Shown here in pieces: positions 43,042-55,015 of a stretch of 64,000 nucleotides of DNA (its first letter is position 1; the number at the start of each line of letters is the position of its first letter). The notes under the pieces are model-generated. The model was given only the letters and a program-made list of their open reading frames with translations, did no database searches and was not told the DNA's origin. Source of the DNA: Bimuria novae-zelandiae CBS 107.79 (lineage: Eukaryota; Ascomycota; Dothideomycetes; Pleosporales; Didymosphaeriaceae); contig ML976679.1 of assembly GCA_010015655.1 (NCBI GenBank), positions 381,587 through 445,586 of the forward strand. The letters are read 5' to 3'. The position numbers and the translations under genes are program-made.

Positions 43042-46007
43042 TCAGGTTCTGTAAGATTGCTGAAGTTGATATAAAAATTCACTCCTATCACCTTCTTTTC
43101 GGTTGTGTCGGTCTATATTTGGCGCCGGCGATCTTGACTTCGGTCTCGCGGACCACAGGTTGACGAAATTGGCACGCAGAGAACCTCTATTACGCCTTTT
43201 CACTTGCTTGCACAAGTCAAAGATCTGGCGTCCTTCACGGTTATGATCCAGGATCCAGTGCCTGTATTTGTGATGCAGAAGAGCGTCTGGATCAGCGCCT
43301 GCGTCGAGGAACGCGTTGGCGGTGGTGTAACGTGGATAGTCGTATTGATCCCACAAGGTTTCCCATGCAGTTCTGTTGGTTGCTGGGTTGACGTAATTAG
43401 GGTCGGCTCCATTCTTGAGCAACATCATGATCAGATCGTCTTTGTGGTACGAAGTCTTTCCTTCGGCGACATTAAGAACACTGTAGTACTTCTCTGCCAC
43501 GCGATCTCCTGGCAGGAGGGCATAGTGCAAAGCGATGCTACAGACTTGCGTACGCATTCGAGGTGTAAGGCTTGTGGTTAGAAAGTCAAGATAGCTCTTG
43601 AGGCCATAGATCGCAGCAAGCGCCAGAAAGTTAGCTTTCGGCCTGAAATCTGTGAACATCCATGGCCAGGTGTAGCTGATTTTGCGATCATCAGGATCCC
43701 ATCGTATTGCAGGGCTGTTCATCAACGTGGCCAAGTATGCTTCTCCGTTTCTATCGCACCTCGCGCTCAAATCGTCTGCAACCCGAGCCAATTCGACGAA
43801 TAGTTTAGGCAATGGCTCTTTGCTGCGTGCTTCGGCAGCCTTCGCGTAGCCAACTCCGTAGATCAAAGTATCCCAAAAGTAGTCTCGATCGATTTTCATC
43901 ATAACCTTAAGCATCGCAATACGTGCAAGGCAGAGTCGCACGTACGGGTTGAAGTCGTTGCCTTGCATATCGACAAGGCGTTTCTTATTCTCGTTCTTGC
44001 TCCAGAAGTCGCTAACCGTTCGATGGAGGTAACTGACTTTGCCATCCGGCTTGGCTTTGCCCCGCACTTTTGGAATCTCTATTAGTCCTTTACAGCATTC
44101 GTTCAATCTTCTGGCGAGGATCTCGACTCTGGCCTCTACCTCTCTAGTTGATAAAGGAGTTATATCCATCTTGTATATGCGCTCAGCGGAGTCCTCGTCT
44201 GCAAAAGAAAACTCCAAACTCGATATCTGTCTGCGAGCAAGTCGAAGCATCTGAAAGAATTGTGCCGAGCGCTGAAGTTGTTTGGGATTCAACTTGTTCA
44301 GGATCTTCAGAAAGAGCTGCTCCAGATCTGAAGGTAATTCATCGAGCCTTTCTTGCAGATCGGATAAGCGCTCGCCACCAGAGAACCCTTCCATGAGGGA
44401 TCGTACAACTAAGGATACCCAAAGAAAAACGCCTTCGGCTTTCTCTGAGACGTTCTGGATGATTTGCGCAGCGTAATCTGGATCCAATCGCTCGCGAGCT
44501 ACAAAACCAGGGTTCGCGCGAAAATTGACTTCGACGAAGGATCGGATGTCGGGCTTTGTGTAATCATCAAGCCGTAAGCTTGGTTTCGAGCCGAAAGCGT
44601 CTTCGAAAGCTACCCATGGGCGACTGGATACGCATACTTTGACTCTACGAGCGGGCAGTGTGTTGACAAATTTGATAACTGCCTCAAGTTAGTAGCCAGA
44701 TGAGCACTGACCACGGAGTTACTCACTACCCAAAGGCTGACCACCAAACTCATCCAGCCCGTCGATGAGTAAAAACAACTTTCTGTGCTTGCTAGCCTCT
44801 TGGAGATAGGCCTTGAGAGCACCTTCCAATTCGTTCCACGTGAAGGCCGGTTGGTAGACCGCCTCATCAGGAAACATCAATCGAGTTTCGTACCGGTTTG
44901 GAAAGCAAATCGGTATGTAGCTATTGTCTTTCTCCAGTGCCTGGAATAGTAACGTCCTCACGAGACCCTCGAGTGACATTTGAATATCGGCATCGGCGTT
45001 CCAGAAATAGAAGCATAGAATGCGAAGTTCATCTCCAGCCGCCCATCGCTGTAACCGATCTGCCAAGAGCGGACTCTCGTACAAGTGTTTCATCAGGGTA
45101 GATTTTCCAGACCCAGCTTTGCCAGCAATCCAGTAGAATGGGACATCTTCAGCCAGCCAGTCCGAAAATGTGGGTCCCGAACCAGTAGACGATGAGGGTT
45201 CGAATAGCCAGCCGAGTGTCGAAGCGTGCGGGTCCGCTATTGCTCCTTCTCGCATGCCAATCTCGTGGAATTGAAGGATGTGAAGTAGCCTGGCATTGAA
45301 GTCATCCAGGTCGCGCGTGTCGAGTTTGTGGGGCTCCAGCGTCTTCGGCTGGTACTGCCCTGTCCAAGAGTTGCTCCTATTGATAGCCCGGATTATGTCC
45401 GTCTGAAACTTCTTCTGCGTATCGACGACACCAAGAATCTTCATGGCGAGATCCTGAGTCGTCTGCAGAGATACGTTGATCTCGTCGTCCCTGCGATCAT
45501 TTTCTCGTTGAAGGTACTGGATTTGCCCTCTTTTCGTTCAAGTCAGCGCATATCCTCGGTGCCTTTCAGGCTCACGCACCTCAGCCCGACTAATATGTGC
45601 ATCGAGATTTGTTGACGGTACGCATCGAGGCGGCTTTGCAGTGCGTCTATCTCGCCTTGCGACCAGACGTTTCGCAGTGCCATTCTGAAGCTGTCCCACA
45701 GAGTGACATTAGACCCCGCACTCAGCTGTCTTAGCGCATCCAGCAGAATATCGGCAGTCTTCTTGCATTGCTGGCACAGGGTGATGATTTCCTGGTCAAT
45801 CTTTGAAGTTGGAGAGAAGCTGGCGGACCGCTCGAGTTCCGAATTTAGGTTAATCAAGCGCGCTGTGATGGAAGTGAGGGTGTCATTGCCCTCGTTTTTC
45901 TTACTCGACGACTTGTAGATCTTATAAGTGGAAGCAACGATGGTGCCACTGAAGTCGAGGAACTGCACGACGGCAGCCGCGACTGATAATGCGGAAAGAG
46001 GGTCCAT
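43042..46007 (-). CDS. NACHT-domain STAND protein (fungal NLR)
   Basis: Three exons (46007-45580, 45529-44730, 44678-43042; introns 50 and 51 bp) join in frame to 954 residues. The ATG is at 46007 (MDPLSALSVAAAVVQFLDF). The N-terminal helical domain, about residues 1-170, is of the type found before fungal NACHT domains. Walker A GKAGSGKST is at residues 279-287 and Walker B LFLLIDGLDEF at about 394-404, followed by CVSSRPW (sensor-like). The C-terminal half is a winged-helix/superhelical region. It ends with one weak ankyrin-like unit (LLKNGADPNYVNP) rather than a long repeat array. Fungal NLRs act in allorecognition and programmed cell death; the ligand here is unknown. The acceptor of intron 1 is AAG rather than CAG/TAG. 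No RIP damage. Confidence 0.9.
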
Positions 46008-46772
46008 CAATAGCTGTCGTCAAGGCCATCGAAGCTTGCGACATTGCGGGTGAAGGCTCTCGTATATATGTCCAGGAAGGCTGAGCTGAATGCATGGGTC
46101 TGATGGCTCGCACGCCTAGAACAACGCCACCAATACTGTATGGGCACTGCGAGGCGAGACCAGGACAACGACAGCAGCGCATAGTGGCCGAACAAATCTG
46201 CTTCTGATGTGCCAAAATGCCATTGAGTGCTCGACTCAAGATATCGGCATTCGTTAACTTGTTCGTATTTGTACTAGTTTTGGCACGATCCAAGTAGCGT
46301 TGCAGCTCGTTACGAGCTTTTACAAGCAATTTGATAAATGGTCACGAATCTCCCATCATTATGGTATTTCTCCTCCTAGGCGCCATCTTAAACGATTCGG
46401 TTCATGTCAGAGACGCGACTGGTGGTCGTGAGTTTGCAAATGGGCATTATCCGCTGAAGTTGCAAAGTAGAAGTAGAAGGAAATGTAAATGAACTCAAAC
46501 GATAGTGCCTTCGAATAAATTTCCCGGCGCGAAACAGCTCGCGACCTGGATCTAATCCTGTGAGCCTGCGGTCGAATCTGTGGTGTTGAGGGGCAGCACG
46601 CCGTATCCGGTTAGCCGAGAACGACATTCCGAGGGTTCGGCCCGCCGCCGACGGAAGCTCACGTAGCCATGAATCCCCACCACCACAGAAACATGCTGTC
46701 ATCAATCTTTAAGCCGCCGTGAGGATTTTGCTATACAGGATAATTCACCTTTAATACACTTGCTATTTTAAA
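46008..46772. other. Divergent intergenic region (NLR / omega-amidase)
   Basis: 765 bp between divergently transcribed genes, so both promoters should lie here. Short ORFs are present but lack coding features. Confidence 0.5.
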
Positions 46773-47687
46773 ATGGCTTCCTTGCTCAAGCAATCGGTCA
46801 AGCTCGCGCTCGTCCAGCTCGCCTGCACGGCCGACAAGGCGCACAACCTCTCGCGCGCGCGCACCAAAGTCCTCGAGGCAGCCAAGCGGGGCGCAAAGAT
46901 TGTCGTCCTGCCCGAGTGCTTCAACAGCCCCTACGGCACAAAGTACTTCCCGCAGTATGCCGAAACGCTCCTGCCCTCGCCACCGACCGAGGCGCAATCG
47001 CCCACGTTCCACGTGCTCTCCAAGCTCGCCAAAGAGGCAAATGCATACATCGTTGGCGGAAGCATACCCGAGGTCGTCGAAGAGGAAGGTGCAAAGGACG
47101 GTAAAGATGGCAAGACCTGGTACAACACCAATCTGACGTTTGCGCCAAGTGGAGAGCTGCTCGCCACGCACCGCAAAGTGCACCTCTTCGACATCGACAT
47201 CCCAGGCAAGATTAAATTCAAAGAGTCGGATGTGCTCTCGCCAGGGAACAAGATCACCATGGTGGACCTGCCCGAGTACGGCAAGATCGCCATCGCCATC
47301 TGCTACGACATCCGCTTCCCGGAGCTGGCGACCATTGCGGCCCGCAAAGGCGCCTTCCTGTTGTTGTACCCGGGAGCCTTCAACATGACGACGGGCGCGC
47401 TGCATTGGGAGCTGCAGGCGCGTGCGAGGGCGATGGATAACCAGGTTTTTGTTGGCCTGTGTAGTCCGAGTAGGGACATGCAGGCCGACTACAACGCTTG
47501 GGGCCACAGCATGATAGTCGATCCAAATGCCGAGATCATGGAAGAACTGGACGAGAAGGAAGGCATCGTTGTGCGAGAATTAAAAGCAGGGAGGATCGAA
47601 GAGGTCAGGAAGGGCATCCCGTTGTACACGCAGAGGAGGTTCGACGTCTATCCGGACGTGAGCGAAGGAGGCAGATTCAAGGAATAG
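46773..47687 (+). CDS. NIT3: Omega-amidase of the nitrilase superfamily (Nit2/yeast Nit3-like)
   Basis: Single-exon ORF of 304 residues starting at ATG 46773 (MASLLKQSVKLALVQL). The carbon-nitrogen hydrolase catalytic triad is Glu48 (PECFNSPYG), Lys135 (HRKVHLFDIDIPG) and Cys177 (ICYDIRFPE). The family's LFDIDIPG and ARARAMDNQVF strings are present. Family members hydrolyse alpha-ketoglutaramate and alpha-ketosuccinamate (glutamine/asparagine transamination products) and repair metabolites such as deaminated glutathione, in cytosol or mitochondria. Length fits (about 275-310). C-terminal strand RRFDVYPDV is normal. High GC with strong codon bias suggests good expression. Divergent from the NLR gene. 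Confidence 0.95.
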   Translation: MASLLKQSVKLALVQLACTADKAHNLSRARTKVLEAAKRGAKIVVLPECFNSPYGTKYFPQYAETLLPSPPTEAQSPTFHVLSKLAKEANAYIVGGSIPEVVEEEGAKDGKDGKTWYNTNLTFAPSGELLATHRKVHLFDIDIPGKIKFKESDVLSPGNKITMVDLPEYGKIAIAICYDIRFPELATIAARKGAFLLLYPGAFNMTTGALHWELQARARAMDNQVFVGLCSPSRDMQADYNAWGHSMIVDPNAEIMEELDEKEGIVVRELKAGRIEEVRKGIPLYTQRRFDVYPDVSEGGRFKE

Positions 47688-48303
47688 TGAAGATGCCGAT
47701 GGTAGGCCGACGGCACTAAGATAACACTGCAATACAGACCACCGTTTCGGTGTTGGAGCTGAGAGGCACATGATACCCATCAAGTACACAAACGCTCTCT
47801 TTCTAACTTTTCCTTGACCATTACGTCTCCTTTCCAGTCCAGCCGGTCCTTACCAGCACTCACATGCTTACGCATCTGCTAACCCACGATGACGATTTCG
47901 TATCTTGACATGGTGGTCGAGTTATGACTCTTACGCGCTCCCATTCCAACGTGTCCTCCCGGCCAAGGCAGCCATCAACGGGACGCCTAACCCACCATGA
48001 GGCCAGATAACCACTACCCCTCCTCTCAAAGACCTACCAGAACCTTCCACCTAGATATCCGACTCACAACATCGAATGCTGCAGCCTAATCACTGCCTAC
48101 ATATACAACTCCTTCGGTCGTGTCTTGCAGTAAAAATCTGTACTCCTCCGCCATCTCCCTTAGTGTTATTCCGAAAAAGAGTTATTACAGCTGTTTGGGC
48201 CAAAGATTGTAGTGCGACACGTCCACGTTGCAACTTGAACGATATCTACATCGCGTATCGTACGCACGGCGCGACGCAGCCATAGCCCCTCCCCGTCGGA
48301 AGA
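47688..48303. other. Intergenic region
   Basis: 616 bp without a supported gene; two short ORFs (47580-47789 minus, 48076-48285 plus) look non-coding. Confidence 0.45.
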
Positions 48304-49825
48304 ATGAAACGCTACCCCTCGCGCAAAGTGTCATCGCTCCCCGCACTGAAGAAGAAGAAGGATGCGCGCACGCGGGGGTTGTGTCGCTGGTTTCCTAAAC
48401 GGGTCTACGGCTTCGCGCTCGTCTTTGTGATGGTGGTGCTCGCGGTAACGTCTCTCCTCGCCGTCGCGCCTCGTGTTGGCGAGCCACACTTCCCACGCCC
48501 GCGGCTCACGTGAGGCACCAAGGTGCTGACAATCTTACTTATAGCTGCACGTACGGGAAGGCATGGTGCGCCGGGGGTAGCCTTCGAGTTAAGCGGTGCG
48601 AGTGGGTGAGTACGCAGTTGCAGGGTTCGACCCAGACAGCTAACTCAGCGCTCAGAGTCGCGAGCGTGTATCTTAAAGACGGGCGGAGCGTGGATGTAGC
48701 GCGAGTCGAAGGGTCAACGCAATACGCACACGTCCTGCAGACCCATCCTCCCTTTCCCGGCCCACCCACTACGAAGAACACCGCGCTCTGCCGCGCCGTT
48801 GTCCCCACGGCGAGGAATTTGGAGCGTGTGCTCAGCATCCAAGTACCAGTTCCGCAGCATTGTTTGAGCGCAGATGTGCAGGCGGTCAAGGCGGTGCTGG
48901 AGAGCTTGAAGCGCGGCGTGGAAGCCCACCTCGGCCAGGAAATCTGCCACGTCTCCCTGCTGGTAGACGGGGAGCCCGCGCACGCCGGCTCCAGCAGGCA
49001 CCAGGACGCAGTTGTCCTGCAAGCGCTGCACGCCACAGGCGTCGCACACATACCTCTAGGCAGTCCCGACCTGGGCCGCGGAGCGATACACCCCGTCTTG
49101 CGCGCTTACCTGCGCCCTCTAGAGGGCCTGGGTCTCCCCGTCTCCTCCTCCGGGGAAGAAGCGCGGAACATGCTAGCGGTCGAGTAGGAAAAGCGGTGAT
49201 TTTGCATCGGCGTGTACGGTTTCGACGGGCTGGCTGCGTGGGAGAGAACTGCGTCGGGGTCTTCCGGTCGCATATACTTCCCCGTGAACAGCACTCCAGA
49301 GCAGCAAGTTCAGAGCATCGAAGAAGCCCTTCATGAGCTCCGCGCTGCGCCGCTCGACGCAGATGCTGATACCTCCGGGGACTACAACTGGGATGAGATG
49401 GATATCCACCACGTCCTCGTCCACGGCGCGCACGCAGCTCATCCTGCTCTTCTCCCCGCTCTCAACCATATTCTTGGAAAAGACCTAGAACCCAATCTCC
49501 TCATAGATACCTCGCCGTGCTCGGCTGCGCGCTGGGCGCCGGAAGCGGCGTTTTATAAAATGGACGAGTGGCAGTTTGCGGTAAGGGACAATGGGATGTG
49601 GGCGTGTGAGTGCGCATCAGACCTATACTCCACCAGCTTATGGAACCCGTTGTGGGATCTAGGCTGGGAGGTGAAGTGGATAGTGCAGGAGTGGGTTGCG
49701 GGGTGGATCGGGGAGCTTTATAGGGATGTGTTACTGTATTGGGGGGGGGGGGGGGGGGGGGGGAGGAAGATGTGTGGGATCCAATGAGGGAGGGTGAGGG
49801 TGAGGAGGTGAAACTGCTTTGGTGA
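48304..49825 (+). pseudogene. Membrane-anchored, possibly Hsp70/actin-fold-like protein with two in-frame stops
   Basis: ATG 48304 starts a short basic N-terminus and one membrane segment (VYGFALVFVMVVLAVTSLLA). A GT at 48510 opens an intron ending at 48655 (CTAACTCAGCGCTCAG; 146 bp), or possibly at 48544 (35 bp, rather short). The lumenal part reads VASVYLKDGRSVDVARVEG, then LCRAVVPTARNLERVL and ICHVSLLVDGEP. It reaches VE-TAG-EKR-TGA-FCIGVYGFDG: two stops at 49185 and 49197 in an otherwise continuous frame that continues to 49740. The pattern of KDG and a VYGFD-like return resembles very divergent Hsp70/actin-fold proteins, but this is a guess. After a 23-G run, the written frame ends at 49787. 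A shift by one base would instead give EEDVWDPMREGEGEEVKLLW and end at 49825. It may be a young pseudogene. Confidence 0.55.
49741..49763. repeat. Poly-G run of 23
   Basis: The homopolymer lies inside the preceding coding frame. Its length decides which C-terminus is read, so it is a likely place for a sequencing error. Confidence 0.9.
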
Positions 49826-50127
49826 CTTCTTTCTTTATTCTTTTAATTTACTTTAGCAACTACACATGCCGGCAATTGGTTCCTCTCCGGCGAACGCGAC
49901 GCCTCTTCACTCTCTCGTTCTTTTTCAAATCTTGCTTCACAGCGCTTTTCATCATCGCTGGAACCTTTATCCATTTTCCTATAATAATCTCTATATAGTA
50001 ATACAAGCTATACCTAACACGTTAAGTATAGCACGCAGTAGGTTAGTTTATTTTAATGTTTTAACGTGTCCTACAAGCGAGCGCGCAGCCCTACCAGCTT
50101 TTTATATCGCGTCGCCTACTAACAATA
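49826..50127. other. Intergenic DNA grading into RIP-mutated sequence
   Basis: Up to about 49975 the base composition is normal. From there to the element boundary at 50128 the DNA is already TA-rich, as if RIP leaked about 150 bp beyond the repeat. Confidence 0.5.
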
Positions 50128-51329
50128 TCGTACTTCACAAGCGAGTGTATTACTCTGCTAAGACCCTACTAAAATATATTACTAATAATAGTATAACGCG
50201 ATATCTTAACTACCTAATTAATTATTATAATTAAAAAAAGTTTATATATATAGCTTACGCTTTAAGCTATTAAATAAAATATATTACTAAGTTAGTAACG
50301 CGCTATAGCTATCTATAATATTACTTAGAACTTACGAAGTATATATTACGCTAAAATTACTTTTTAATATAATTATATTTTTAACTTTATAAATCTCCTT
50401 TTAATAGAAGAGTAAGTAATTATTTAGTATATATTTAATCTAAATGCGTAAAGATTTCTGCCTTAACTTATTAATAAAAAAAATAGAGTTAATCTTTTAT
50501 TAACTAAGTAGGGCTATAAGCCTATTAATTAAAACTAAATTATAAATTTTATTAAGCGCTAGCTGGAGCTCTAAGTTAAGTTTAATTAAAAGTATAAGTA
50601 TAAGAGAGCTCTTTATAACGATCCTAAGAAAATATAAAGCTATTTTAAGCTTATAAAAAAATACTAAAACTAAGTATAGTATTCTAGATAAAAATACTTA
50701 TAACTTTAATAAGACTAGCTTTATAATAGGTATAATATTAATAAAAGTAGTTATTATTAGTCTTAAGCATTACGGCAGGCTAAAAAGCGTATAATAAGAT
50801 AATTAAAAGTAAACTTTAATTATTTAGGGCGTTAATACGATAGGCTAGATAATTCTACCCTTTACTATCTTCTAAGGCAAGCACTATCTCTCTACCTAGT
50901 ACTAAGAAAAGGATCTACCTCGCAATTTAATTTTTATAGTCTTTAAAAATAGCTAGATAATAAATAAGTTTAGTTTACAGTACCTACAGTATTTTAACGC
51001 GTATATAAAAAAGTATACTAGTAGTAGCTATTAGCTACTTATTATTAATAGCTATAAAAGCTATAACTTATTTAAATTTTAATAATACTATAAGGATAAT
51101 AAAATTATTACTTTCTATATACCCCTATATTTATCGCACCTCTTAAAGCTACTAGATATAGGGTGTTTCTTGCTATTAAAGAAGGCGTATAGGCGCTATA
51201 CTAAGGATCTAATACGTAACTATATTACGTATATTATTAAAATTAAGTTTATATCTTATTTTATTATCGCGTTTAAAGCTATAATAACTTAAAGTAAGAT
51301 TTAAAAAAGCTTTTAAGGCAATAGACTTA

Positions 51330-53119
51330 AGCTAGCGCATATAGTTCCTGCGCATATAGGGTTCCTGCGCACCGCGCCAGAACCCCCCACCTATAGAAAA
51401 CACGCGATTTCTCTCTATAACGCTTATTAATATAGACGCCTGTAAAGTAGCTATACAATTAGCTATTAGTAATTTTAATATAGACGTCTATTCTAGTTAG
51501 CGCGCTACTATAAAGGCCTATAGGTTACCTAAATTAACGCTACGTAATTATTTTAATAGTGCAACTAGTAGCGCGCTTAGCTATTAGCATTAATAGTAGC
51601 TAACTCCTCTATAGGAGGATTTTCTAGTAGAATAGATCCTTAAAGAAGACGTACGCGCCTGCCCTCCCTCGCACGCTTGCGCTCAAGAAATAGCGAATCG
51701 GATTCTGCGTATAAATGGCGACAACTAGCCTATTGGCAAGCTTTGGCTCTCACACTTCCTCCGGCGCCAGCCACGCGTTGCCTCTGTAGTCGGCAGAAAG
51801 CTAGAGGCTCAGAGAGCTGATGCAGCGACACCAGAGCAGATACGTGCGTTCCTAGAGCTCTATAAGCAGACTCGACGGCGGCTTAACATACAGGCGGAGA
51901 ATACATACAATATGGATGAGACTGGCGTTGCTCTAGGGGTATGTACCAACACTAGAGTACTCTTTAGCAGTTATAAAAAGAAGGCTTATATTCGGTCTCC
52001 AGAGAATCGCGAGTAGGTCTCTATAATTAAGTGTGTGTCGGCGACAGGGCGGAAACTACGCTGCGCAGTTATCTTCAAGGGCTAGAGCCTATAGATAACA
52101 TGGTTCTCCTCGTCTTACGTACCTGACTGGATCTATACAACCTCAGAGAACGGATAGACGTCAAAAGCGATAGGTGTTGAGTGGCTACAGCGTATATTTA
52201 TACCTAAGACGGCTGTATCTAATGGCCAGCACAGGCTCCTAATACTCGACAGTCACGGCAGCCATATTAATATAGACTTCCTATGGCTCTGCAAGCTATA
52301 TCGTATACAGCTCCTCTATCTACCTGCGCACACCTCACACGTCCTACAGCCTCTTAATCTCGCTCCTTTCTCTGTGATTAAGTCTAGCTATAGACGTCAG
52401 ATCCAGGAGCTCGCATTACTTAACGACGCTACACCTATTAAGAAGGAGCGCTTTATTACCTACTATTATTAAGCTAGGGAGGAAGACTTCACAGAGCGTG
52501 TAATTTAAGCTGGCTGGCAGGCATTTGGTATCTGCCTATTCAACATTAATCACGTGCTTAGCTCGTCGCAGGTCTCTCAGAGGCCTACTACGCCTACACG
52601 TGAGCAGCAGCCTTAGCAGCAGATCCAGAGCTTCCTCTCTACTCCCCAGGGCCCTCACGATCTCTATATAGCGCAGCGCAGCGTCCAGAGCGTCGAGAAT
52701 CTAGGTCGTACCACCCGGCTACTCCTACAGAAAGCAGGTAAGGCTCTAGCAGCTGCAAATGCTAGAGCTGCAGGCCTAGAAGCAGAGAAAAGACGACTTG
52801 AGCAGCAGCTAGAGATATCTACCTCTCAGCGTCAGCGTAAGCGCGTTCGAGTAGACCTAAATTAACGCTTTATAGAGGTAGAGAGTATTAGGGAGGCTAT
52901 GCGCGTAGCTAAAGCTTCAGCAGCTAAGTAATAAAGATCTACTATACTAAGCACCTTAAAAATAGCTACTATAGCCACAGCAGCTGCAGCGCTTAAATCT
53001 ATATGTAGTTAATAGCAATTGTAAGCAGCGTTGCTGAGAAATCGCGTGTTTTGTGCAGGTGGGGTGTTCTAGCGCGGTGCGCAGGAACCCTATATGCGCA
53101 GGAACTATATGCGCTAGCT
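51330..53119 (+). mobile_element. Pogo/Fot1-like DNA transposon nested in I (element K), lightly mutated
   Basis: Long, nearly perfect TIRs of about 75 bp beginning AGCTAGCGCATATAGTTCCT, with TA on both sides (51328-51329, 53120-53121). GCGCATATAG occurs at 51335 and 51350, and GCGCA again at 51367. 1.79 kb. Flanks join to sequence matching J, proving insertion into I. Its transposase is described separately. Confidence 0.92.
51550..52932 (+). pseudogene. Pogo/DDE_1 transposase of element K
   Basis: One of the best preserved transposases here. CENP-B-like region ending GDN(stop)PIGKLWLSHFLRR, then YNMDETGVALGVCTNTRVLF (near 51910), LLILDSHGSHINIDFLWLCK (near 52230) and LYLPAHTSHVLQPLNLAPFS (near 52315). 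A C-terminal coiled coil follows (RAAGLEAEKRRLEQQLEIS). Family members have PLDLAPF; the third catalytic Asp is Asn here (G-to-A). Roughly ten stops, all of the CAG/CAA-to-TAG/TAA or TGG-to-TAG type. Confidence 0.85.
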
Positions 53120-53144
53120 TATTTTCTTTAACCTAAAAGTAGTA

Positions 53145-55015
53145 ACGTACTTCACAAGCGAGTGTCCGATACAAGCGAGTGTCCGAAAACGCCAAGACCC
53201 CACTAAAACGTATTATCACCTATATTATAACGCGATGTCTCGACTACCTAATTAGTTACTAAAGTTAAAAGAAGCTTAATTATAGCTTACGCTTTAGGCT
53301 ATTAAATAAAACGTAACACTTTTAATTCCGCGCGTTGTAGCAATCTACAGCGCTTTAAAAAAAGTAATAAGGCGAAGACGCGCTAGAGTAACCTTTCAAC
53401 CTAATTATACGCCTAACTCTATAAATCTTCTAGCAATAGAGGAGCAAGTAATTATTTACTATATACTTAACCTAGACGCGCGAGGATTCCCTCCCTAGCT
53501 TACTACTATTAAAGATATAGCTAATTTTTTGTTAGCTAAGCAGCGCTGTAAGCCTATTAGCTAGCACTAGGCTACAAACTTTATAAAGCGCTAGCTAGAG
53601 CTCTAAGTCAAGTTTAATCAAAAGTACGACTATAAGAGAGCTCTCTATAAGGATCCTAAGGTTATGCAAGGCTGGTTCTGGCTTGTAAAGAATACTAAAG
53701 CCAAGTATAGTATCCTAGACAAGGATACCTATAATTTCGACGAGACTAGCTTCATAATAGGCATAATATTAACAGGAGCAGTTGTTACAGGCTCTAAGTA
53801 ATAAGATAGGCTAAAGAGCGTATAGTAAGATAACTAGTAGTAGACTTTAGCTATCTAAGGCGTTAATGCAATAGGCTAGGCGATTCCACCCTTCCTTATC
53901 TTCCAGGGCAAGCACCACCTCTCTATCTAGTATAAAGAGAAGGATCTACCTTATAATTAGGTTATTATAGTCTCTAAGAACAGCTAAATAATAAATAAGC
54001 TTAGTCTATAGTAGCTAAAGCACTTTAACGCGCATATAAAAGGGCGTACTATTAGTAGCTATTAGCTACTTGTTATTAACGGCCACGAGAGCCATAACTT
54101 GCTTAAATTCTAGCAATACTGCAAAGATAACAAGATTATTACTCTCTATATGCCTCTATATTCGTCGCACCTCCTGCAGCCACTAGATGTAGGGTGTTTC
54201 TCGCCGCTAAAGAAGGCGTATAGGCGCCAAGCCAAGGATCTGATGCGCAACCACATCACGCATATTACCAAAATTAAGTTCCTACCTTACTTTATTACTA
54301 CTTTTAAGGCTGTAATTACTTAAAGTAATATTAAGGAAAGCTTTTAAGGCGCTAGCCTTATTCCCCTTAACCTAAAAGTAGTAATATTAAAGCTTAACGT
54401 CCGTCTACGTACGCCTTCGCCTTATACTATACACGATAGTACATGGCAGTCGCAGACGCCTAGCAACACCCTAGAATTTAGGGCATAATCGACGCTAGTA
54501 AAGGAGAGGATTTAGAGGCACCTAGATAGTTCCCTAACAAACATAGTTAAGGCCTTTGAAAAGGTAGTAAAAGGCGTAATAGTAGTAGCGCACAAGCTAG
54601 TGTTAGCGTAAAAGTAAATTACTAAGCTATAAGCTACTAATAAGGCTGCTATATAATAGAAATTATATAAAAGAAAGCGACTACAGCAGAAAGGAGTTCT
54701 TATAGCTAAAAAGGGCCAGCGGCTAGCTACTCTAAAGAACTTTAAGGCGCGTAGTAATAAGAAGAAGGTAAAGAAGATAGTGCGCGCTACTAGAGGTAAA
54801 TTTACTTAACAGCGCTATAGACGCTGCAGTAAAGCTGGGCATAATTCGCGCACGTGTAAAGAAGAAGTAGAAGTAGATTCTGAGTAGATTAGCCTACTAC
54901 AATTCCTTATAAATATATATGCGCGTTCTGTACTATTGTGTAGAGTATAGATTTTGGTGGGGTCTTGGCGTTTTCGGACACTCGCTTGTATCGGACACTC
55001 GCTTGTGAAGTACGT
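53145..55015 (+). mobile_element. Fot1-like DNA transposon nested in its own relative (element J)
   Basis: TIRs ACGTACTTCACAAGCGAGTG... at 53145 and its complement ending 55015, with TA duplications (53143-53144, 55016-55017). ACAAGCGAGTGTCCGA occurs twice per TIR, 17 bp apart. 1.87 kb. Transposase: EEQVIIYYILNLDARGFPP, YNFDETSFIIGI (near 53740), VINGHESHN (near 54080), MPLYSSHLLQPLDVGCFSPL, then a C-terminal zinc knuckle RRCSKAGHNSRTC (near 54830). The second catalytic Asp is Asn. The internal copy of the insertion site (CTAAAAGTAGTAATATTA near 54375) shows exactly where in element I it landed. Confidence 0.92.

Noticed and set aside
46731..47507. 258-codon minus-strand ORF
   Set aside because: Antisense to the omega-amidase gene with its complete catalytic triad.
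48605..48651. Second short intron GTGAGT...CTCAG in the membrane-protein gene
   Set aside because: Neither available acceptor keeps the downstream frame; the 48510-48655 intron does.
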